Assembly: GCF_023159225.1 (NCBI RefSeq)
Contig: NC_063170.1
Coordinates: forward strand, 59,030,208 to 59,094,207
Direction of reading: 5' to 3'
From: Perognathus longimembris pacificus
Taxonomy: Eukaryota > Chordata > Mammalia > Rodentia > Heteromyidae
DNA: 64,000 bases
Position 1 is the stretch's first letter, and each line of letters starts with the position of its first letter. Of the stretch, positions 57,626-64,000 are shown in pieces. The notes under the pieces are model-generated. The model saw only the letters and a list, made by a program, of their open reading frames with translations. It did no database searches and was not told where the DNA came from. Both the position numbers and the translations under genes were made by a program.

Positions 57626-58299
57626 AGGCAGCAGAGGAGAAAGTTGGCTGCTCAGGGGTTCTCACAGAATTGCCCAGATTTTTTCTTTTCTCTTTGTTCT
57701 TCTCAGCAAAATTCAACATAAGGAGCTGATCTGAATGAAGAAGTATCTAGAATTGAAAGAGGCCAGTCTGACATGAGAGGGAAAACAGTGTAAGATTTCA
57801 GTGTCCTTTAATGATAGGCACAGCTAGTTTGTTGTTATTTTTATTTTACAATATATTGGAAGGAATCCTATACCTTGGGGTAAACAAGAAAGAATGCAAA
57901 GAGACAGCATGTGCTGAAACTTTTTGGAGAAATGCAATGCTTTCATCAAGACAAATACTCTAGGTTCACACTTGGAAATAACAATAAAAGAACAATAAGA
58001 CAAAATGAGGCTTCTTGCTATTGACATACACACAACCCCAGGACTCAGATAGGGAAGATAGGTTTCTAGAAGCACACTTAAAACTTGTGTTACACAGCGG
58101 TACTGGGCTGGTAACTTTTAAAGAGAGAACTTTAAAAATTCTTAAGAGTTTCAAGACAGGTTATTCTTACCAAAGGGAACTAGAAGAAACACAATCTGGG
58201 GATGCCATACACGCTTCATGGGCTGAAAATGAAAATTTTTTATTCTTAAAGGCTGAAGAACCCACTTCAGTGCAGAGAAGGAACTACTCGCTCTTCACC
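57626..58299. other. Unique non-coding DNA
   Basis: No repeat or gene recognised. A 101-codon plus-strand frame at 58015-58320 runs into the next SINE and has no motif. Confidence 0.5.
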
Positions 58300-58378
58300 C
58301 CTGCCCCACGCAGTATTTGAACTCAAGGCCTCACACTTGCTAGGCAAGAGCTCTATTACTGAGCCACACCCCAGCCCT
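58300..58378 (-). mobile_element. ID-like SINE, minus strand
   Basis: GTATTTGAACTCAAGGCCTC, ACACTTGCTAGGCAAGAGCT and TACTGAGCCACACCCCAGCC are the inverted ID monomer with well kept promoter boxes. Confidence 0.9.
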
Positions 58379-58484
58379 TGCTTGCTTTTTCTTTATGGAA
58401 GCTAGAATGTCCTTGACATACAGTCCAAAGATTACATCAGACGGCTTCTGATAGGTCATGATAACATTGCTAAGTACTACTAAA

Positions 58485-58731
58485 CCTGCCAGGCGCCAGT
58501 GGCTCATGCCTGCAATCCTAGTTACTAGGAGGCTGAAATCTGAGGATCGTGGTTTAAAGCCTACCTAGACAAGAAAGTTCATCACACTCTCATTCCCAAT
58601 TAACTGCCAAAAAGCCAGAAGTAGAGCTGTGGCTCAAAGTGGTAGAAGACTAGCCTTGTACAAAAAAAAACCTAATGGACAGCACACAGACCCTTAGTTC
58701 AAGCCCCAATACTAGCACACATACACAAAAA
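58485..58731 (+). mobile_element. 7SL/B1-Geo SINE, plus strand, with target-site duplication
   Basis: TACTACTAAA lies at 58475-58484 and 58732-58741. Head GCCAGGCGCCAGTGGCTCAT, linker CATTCCCAATTAACTGCCAA, Geo half GTGGCTCAAAGTGGTAGAAG and an AC-rich tail. Confidence 0.96.
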
Positions 58732-58747
58732 TACTACTAAATTATGA

Positions 58748-58952
58748 GCTAGATGCAGATGAGGGCTGTGGCTCTAAGCCAGCCCAGGTAGGAAAGATCA
58801 TGAGACTTTTTATCTCCAACTAACCACCAGAAAACCAGAATTAGAGCTGTGGCTCAAAGTGGTAGAGCGCTAGCCTTGAGCACAAAAGCTCAGAGACAGC
58901 ACCCAGGCCTTGAGTTCAAGAACCAAAACTGACCAAAAAAAAAAAAAATACG
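58748..58952 (+). mobile_element. 7SL/B1-Geo SINE, 5' truncated, plus strand
   Basis: Only about 50 bases of the head remain (GGCTCTAAGCCAGCCCAGGT). Linker (TTATCTCCAACTAACCACCA), full Geo half and an A14 tail follow. It lies directly behind another member of the family. Confidence 0.93.
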
Positions 58953-59239
58953 AAGTCACTTTATATCAATTCTAGCAATAGATCCTAACCACCTATCCAT
59001 GAGTAAATTGAGGGTCAGAAAAAGCTAAAGAGAAAGCTGAGCTTCTAAAGCTACTATACTAAATCAAGCCGCTTCCATGGAATAGAAGAAATACATATCT
59101 GGCCCCCACTGAATCTACACACAGGGGTTACTTTAATGATGTTTGTCTTACACCTTGGTCCTGATTGGGTTCTGACAGTGTTTTAAAAGTTTTAGCCTAA
59201 AATGATGAGGGATTCTGGCTCCTAGTCTTAAAAGCTATC

Positions 59240-59330
59240 GTAGTGTCAATCATTAAGGAATTGGCTAAGGTGGAGGGAAACAAAGAGATCAGGATTCAAA
59301 TTCTGGCTTGATCACTGAGTAGAAATATCA
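59240..59330 (+). mobile_element. MIR SINE fragment, plus strand
   Basis: GATCAGGATTCAAATTCTGG then CTTGATCACTGAGTAG matches the MIR segment around GGTTCAAATCCTGGCTC. Short and diverged. Confidence 0.6.
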
Positions 59331-60195
59331 CAATTGAACTGGTGATACATAAATCCCAATGGCTTTAGAAGCCATTTATGCATAAAATTTGCTTCATTCC
59401 AAATGACGTGGTCAAAGGACAGAATACCACCAGCGTATAGACTCAAGGCTCCATTTAATTTTCTCTTAATCTTTTCCTCTTCATCCTTCAATGCTATCGC
59501 ATCACAATCCACTTCACCTCCCAGATGGGTGAGCCAGAGAGCTGGAGGCCCATTGGTATAGTTCACCATCCATCTCCAGGTGTCGAAACTAGGTGAAGGC
59601 AGGAAAGGGATGAAAGAGGCAGAGAGAGCAAGAGGAAATGTGCCATCTGCAATCAGCTCCTTCACCTACAGAAACTCAGGAGCGAGCAACATGCAGGAGG
59701 GCTCATTCATCCATTTCCATTCCCCAAATTAATAAAAACTGGAGGGGAAAAAACCCCTGAGCTTCTGTTACAAGGTGTGAGAATGTGAGTCAGTGTTCTC
59801 TCCATCGGAGCAACTTTAAGAGAATCAAGGGCCACAAAGGCTCGACAACGTGAAGTCATCCAAATTCTCATATTACGCACATGAACTTGGTGCCCACTTC
59901 CTTTTGACACAGGAGAAAACTATTTGGAACTGCACAGCAGAGTGTGGAAAGGGGCATGTAAAGCAACCTTTGACTCCGAGAGTTAAATGTCTTCTAATAT
60001 TTAACTCCACTCAGGCAGTGAACAAAACAATCGCTTGCAATACTGTTGACTTTGGTGTATATACACACCAGGAAGAAAGAGAACATTATTTTATTATTGC
60101 CATATCTGGTGCTAAGAACTATTTTATTAGCCCATGTAACACAAAGGCATCTTGTAAACATCAGCATCCTCAGTTCACACAGTAATGAGGACACT
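59331..60195. other. Unique DNA with open frames on both strands
   Basis: A 117-codon minus-strand frame (59312-59665) has balanced, protein-like composition with a Lys/Glu-rich middle, and a 111-codon plus-strand frame lies at 59850-60185. Neither has a recognised motif, tail or splice pair. Confidence 0.35.
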
Positions 60196-60447
60196 TTTTT
60201 TTGTGGGGGGTGGTTGTGTCAGTCATGGTTCTTGAACTCAGAACCTGGGCGCTGTGCCTGACTGAGCTCTTTCGGCTCAAGGCTAGCACTCTACCACTTT
60301 GAGCCATAGTACCACTTCCAGTTTTCTGGTGGTTAATTGGAGATAACACTCTCAAAGACTTTCCTGCCCAAGCTGGCTTGGAAATGTAATCCTCAGATGT
60401 CAGCCTCCTCAGTAGCTAGGATTATAGGCATAAGCCACTGGCACCCA
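60196..60447 (-). mobile_element. 7SL/B1-Geo composite SINE, minus strand
   Basis: Full length: Geo end (GTCAGTCATGGTTCTTGAAC), inverted A box (TCTACCACTTTGAGCCATAG), linker (GGTTAATTGGAGATAACACT) and head (CCTCAGTAGCTAGGATTATA). Confidence 0.95.
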
Positions 60448-60449
60448 AA

Positions 60450-60570
60450 AGACAGTACTTTTTTATCCCCATCTACAGGTGGGAAAATTAAGGCTTAAAA
60501 TGTGACATACGTTTCCAAAGCTCACAAGGTACTGACAGGCTAGGTCAGAATTTGCGAGCAGATCTTTTTC
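60450..60570 (-). mobile_element. MIR SINE, minus strand
   Basis: TATCCCCATCTACAGGTGGG, AAAATTAAGGCTTAAAATGT and GCTCACAAGGTACTGACAGG are inverted MIR landmarks in order. Confidence 0.85.
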
Positions 60571-61675
60571 CCCCTAACTTGGGTAATTATTTAACAACTC
60601 TACTACCAGACTTCAGAACATACCAGCTAATTCTCCTGCTATCAAGTTTCTTGCTTCATGTTAATACTGGAAAGTAAAGCGACTTGGAAAAACAACTTTG
60701 TTTTAAGAAGCTGTTTTGAAATTAAAACAATATTTTTTTTGTGTGTTAGGAATGTGAAGACTGATTGTTTTCAGGTTATAGTAATATCTGTTACCCAATA
60801 AATGCTATATACTAATGACTCCCTGCTACGTAACTTATTTTCCTTAGAATTTAGTGGGTTTTTAAAATGAGAATATATAATAAGAATAATAGCATATTGA
60901 GAGTATTTACATTTTTTATTCTCACTTTCTATCTCAAGTTAAGTGAGAAAGTCATGGTAGTCCAGAATGTTATATATAGAATTTTGTCAAAGTAACTATA
61001 GAATCTTGTGTCAATTGTATGAAGAACTGATGTAATACAGGCCAAGTAAAACAAACAAAAAATAGCCTTATTTGAAAATTTAATGAAGACCCACAACAGA
61101 AGACAAAAAGAGGTTAGAGAGGTGGGGCTCTGGGATCACACACTTTCCTTATTTCTTTTGCATAGGGAAGGAATAATGACTTTAGAAACTTCTGGAACCA
61201 AGTGACCTACAGAGAGCAAAGAAAGTCTCTTTAAGGAGAGGGACTCAGTGACATAAGCTAAGGTTCTGCTCAACGTTACGAAAACAGGATCAGGGTTGGG
61301 TGGTATATAAGTTTCTGCTAGCATCTTATCTCAAAAGTTCTTTTCTGCTTCATTACTAAAAATAGCCATTCTGTCTTTCTTCCCTCTCCCTACTCACTGA
61401 CCACAGTAGCTTGAAGAATACTCTTTCCTCTCTCATTTCATGTGAGTGCTGTTTGTGTCTGTCTCCAGGACATGTCTCTTTGCAAGAATAATGCCAAAGG
61501 CATTAGTTCCTAAAATTCTAGACTTGAGTCACTAAGTAGACACAACAACAGAATGTAATGACTGTGTAATAAGAAAAGTCTCCTCTTTGCAAACCCATTT
61601 CAACCCTTACCCCAAGACAAAGCCTCACTTGGGCTCTGGGTTAGCAATGAATACATGGTAAAGTCCATTCAGTAA
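60571..61675. other. Unique AT-rich DNA
   Basis: No transposon or gene recognised; only short frames. Confidence 0.55.
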
Positions 61676-62200
61676 GAATTATTTTATTACTATATATTAG
61701 TGTACAAAGTGAGGAATTTCATTGTGATATTTCCATAACACACTTATATCATTTCCATCCCCTCTATGATTCCTTCTTATCCCCCTTTTAAACTTCCTTC
61801 CAGTTTTTAGAACATGGGCTTCATTATGACCTTTCCATAAATGTGTACAATGCACCCGGATCCTATGGCCCCTCTTTACATTCATGTTATTTCCTTTGTA
61901 GATTCTGCTCATGAGAGAAAACATGTGGTATCTGTCTTTTGGAGTCTGGCTTACTTGTTGAACATGATAATCTCTAGTTCCATCCATTTTGCTGGGCATG
62001 ACCTGATTTCATTCTTCTTTGTGGCTGAGTCACACTACCCAGTATGTACATGTATCTGTATATGTGTAAATATCTCACGTTTTCCTTGTTGATTCATCCG
62101 TTAGTAGGTACCTGGAATGATTCTGTAGCTTCACTATGGTGGTTGGAGCTGTGATAAACATAGGTGTATGGTGGTTTACAATCATGAAGGTCCATTTCTT
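61676..62200 (-). mobile_element. L1 3' end (3'UTR) fragment, minus strand
   Basis: Read on the minus strand it has the L1 order: TATCACAGCTCCAACCACCA, a GATGAATCAACAAGG-like segment, CTCAGCCACAAAGAAGAATG and AATGGATGGAACTAGAGATT. ATCATGTTCAACAAGTAAGC, CACATGTTTTCTCTCATGAG and an A-rich end near 61676 follow. An apparent 100-codon frame at 61697-61999 is only this UTR read through. Confidence 0.93.
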
Positions 62201-62250
62201 AACACAGATAGAAAACTCCCTCCTTTGATAAGCAGAGGGGACTTTATACC

Positions 62251-62495
62251 AGAGGTCATAAATTATGGTCTATGGGCTTAATCTCATCTGCTACCAACTT
62301 TTATATACCTCATAAGCTAAGAAAAGATTTTATGTTTTTTAAAGTCAGGGGAGGAAATCAAAGCAAAATATTTCATGAGATGAAGAAAATACCTTAGGTA
62401 ACTACAGATAAAAGTTTTTGTTGGAATATAGTCATTCGCACTGGCTGATTTGGGGACACAATTAAGCAGATTTAATGGAGACTCCATGGCCACTG
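62251..62495 (+). mobile_element. hAT-type MER DNA transposon, diverged
   Basis: CCAGAGGTCATAAATTATGG, GTCTATGGGCTTAATCTCAT and, further in, AAAAGTTTTTGTTGGAATAT match the other orientation of the family seen at 49697-49905. About 70 bases of unrelated or decayed sequence lie between the first and second parts. Confidence 0.7.
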
Positions 62496-64000
62496 GGTTC
62501 TTTAGAAAGCAGGTAAATAAAAGTTCTTGCTCACACCACTGTCCTGCCTTCTGACATCTGTCTTAGGTTCCCATCGGCTGCAGCTAGTAACTATTTTTTA
62601 CCTATTATTATAAAGAACAATGTAAAGTTCCCTTTCTACATAGACTTATACTCCAGGAAATGCAATTCGAAGGGATAGAAAAAAGCAAACTGTCAGTGGC
62701 ATTTAATTATGCACAAGTTAATTAATACTTCTATTAAGTATTTAATAGAAAATCATAAAAAATACCCAAGCATAGTTAAGTTTGAAGGGGGAAAAAAGTA
62801 ATCAAAGAAGATGGGGGCAGGCAGGGATAGGTAAGAAATGGAAGGAAGGCCTCTAGGTTGCAGTGATCTGTCCTCTAAGGTCAAAATGGAGTCTGAAATG
62901 TGGACCCCTGGTGGATAGAAGGTCAAAGAAGCTACCCAAGAACATCAGCTTGGCTAGCCACAGATGGGAGGGAAGAACAATCTTACTTCACAGCCACAAG
63001 ATCCTGGCACACAATTCCAGATCTTAGTCTGGCAATTGGGAAAGCATTTGGTCCAACACAACCAACATTGTGTAAGTCAGGTAGAATAATAGCAAAAGGC
63101 CAACACACACAACATGAGTCTAGGTCAAAGGCTTCCAAGTAAATATTACTGTGCACTGGTAGGTTCTAGAAGGTTCCCTGAGCTTCCTCTCACTCCAGTG
63201 GAAATGCTGGTTGCAGAATGCCTAGGTGAAATGCTTTTTGCATCTGAGAATCAGTTCACGTTATCATCTCTAGCAATTCCCTCTCCCTAGTGTTTGCCAC
63301 ACACAGTGTTTATTCTTTTCAACAATGAAGTCTCCTCAACAGTTTAACTGCACTCGTTTTAGAAAATCCTTTTTATAAAAAACAATCTTCCACTACTAAA
63401 GCTTGCCTCTCATTACTCTTAGTGAATATGCATCTTTTCTGTGGCCTTTCAGGGAAACATTTTTTCCCCCAAGACAGAATTGTTGGGTTGTTTTGTTTTG
63501 TTTTTTGGTGCTTCCACTCACAACAATTTCTGTTGTTGAGTCACAGACATTATCGTTGTAGTGTTAAAATTCATCATCTTTTTCTTTCCATATGATTAAT
63601 GTTTGTAAAACATGGGACTAAAACGTAAAATGTACCGTATCTGAAACAAAAGCACTAGAAATGCTGACTTTTAAATTTTGCAAATAAGATTAGTATCAGA
63701 GAATGTCAGTGTTTCCACATCTGCTTTCGAACTCCTTAGGTGAATTATAGCTGGTTTTATCATCTATGGACTCAGAAGCCATAGGCAAGAGATTCCCAAT
63801 TTTTTTTAACCACAAGGAATTTCCTTTATTACATGCTAAGCACTTCCTCCAACACAGATGTTAAGTTTCAGGAGATTCTACCAACTAACAGTTATTTATT
63901 AAGAATTAATTGATTCTTGGGGAACAGTCACTAAATTGCCAATCAGAGCCTACGTATTGAAATATTTATGGCCAAAAGCCAAGGAACCTGACATTTGGTT
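62496..64000. other. Unique AT-rich DNA to the window end
   Basis: No confident transposon or gene. A TTTTG-rich patch lies near 63490-63507. Frames below 81 codons. Confidence 0.5.

Noticed and set aside
61697..61999. 100-codon minus-strand frame with basic composition
   Set aside because: It is the 3' untranslated end of an L1 element read through, not a gene.
1..64000. Endogenous retrovirus or LTR element
   Set aside because: No LTR pair, primer-binding site or retroviral protein motif was seen on either strand.

Overview
The window is mammalian nuclear DNA from a rodent, and the short interspersed elements (SINEs) point to the superfamily Geomyoidea (kangaroo rats, pocket mice, pocket gophers). 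At least six copies of a two-part SINE are present: a left part like the rodent ID / tRNA-Ala element and a right part matching what is known as the Geo monomer. The published IDL-Geo SINE is described as restricted to Geomyoidea. The genus cannot be told from this sequence. About twenty more copies of a related element join a 7SL/B1-like head to the same Geo right half.

I could not recognise any complete protein-coding gene, tRNA, rRNA or snRNA gene. The open frames are short, lack family motifs and mostly occur on both strands at once, as chance produces. The window is best read as intergenic or deep-intronic DNA. The best sign of transcription is a 92-base candidate exon on the minus strand (44874-44965). 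It has a strong acceptor, a consensus donor and one open frame, and lies in a small CpG-rich patch. A weaker candidate is at 9435-9599.

Layout: 1-7.4 kb has no SINE and is partly GC-rich (2.4-4.3 kb). From 7.4 to 20.8 kb there are scattered SINEs, two microsatellites, one MIR, one hAT fragment and two minisatellites. From 20.8 to 31.3 kb there are two old L1 fragments, CA repeats, SINEs and a long purine tract. From 31.3 to 45.8 kb SINEs become dense, with 7SL monomers, composites and a nested insertion. From 45.8 to 48 kb is a repeat-free stretch with homeodomain- and forkhead-like sites. From 48 to 64 kb come SINEs, two hAT copies, MIRs, an L1 3' end on the minus strand and a chimeric SINE at 56860-57191.

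No gene cooperation can be described. The activity visible here is retroposition: L1-type target-site duplications flank several SINEs, and A-rich SINE tails have repeatedly grown into microsatellites. Repeat-poor islands (about 2.4-4.3, 13.1-14.8, 35.9-36.5, 43.3-43.7 and 46.0-46.7 kb) are candidate conserved non-coding elements, a guess that needs cross-species alignment.
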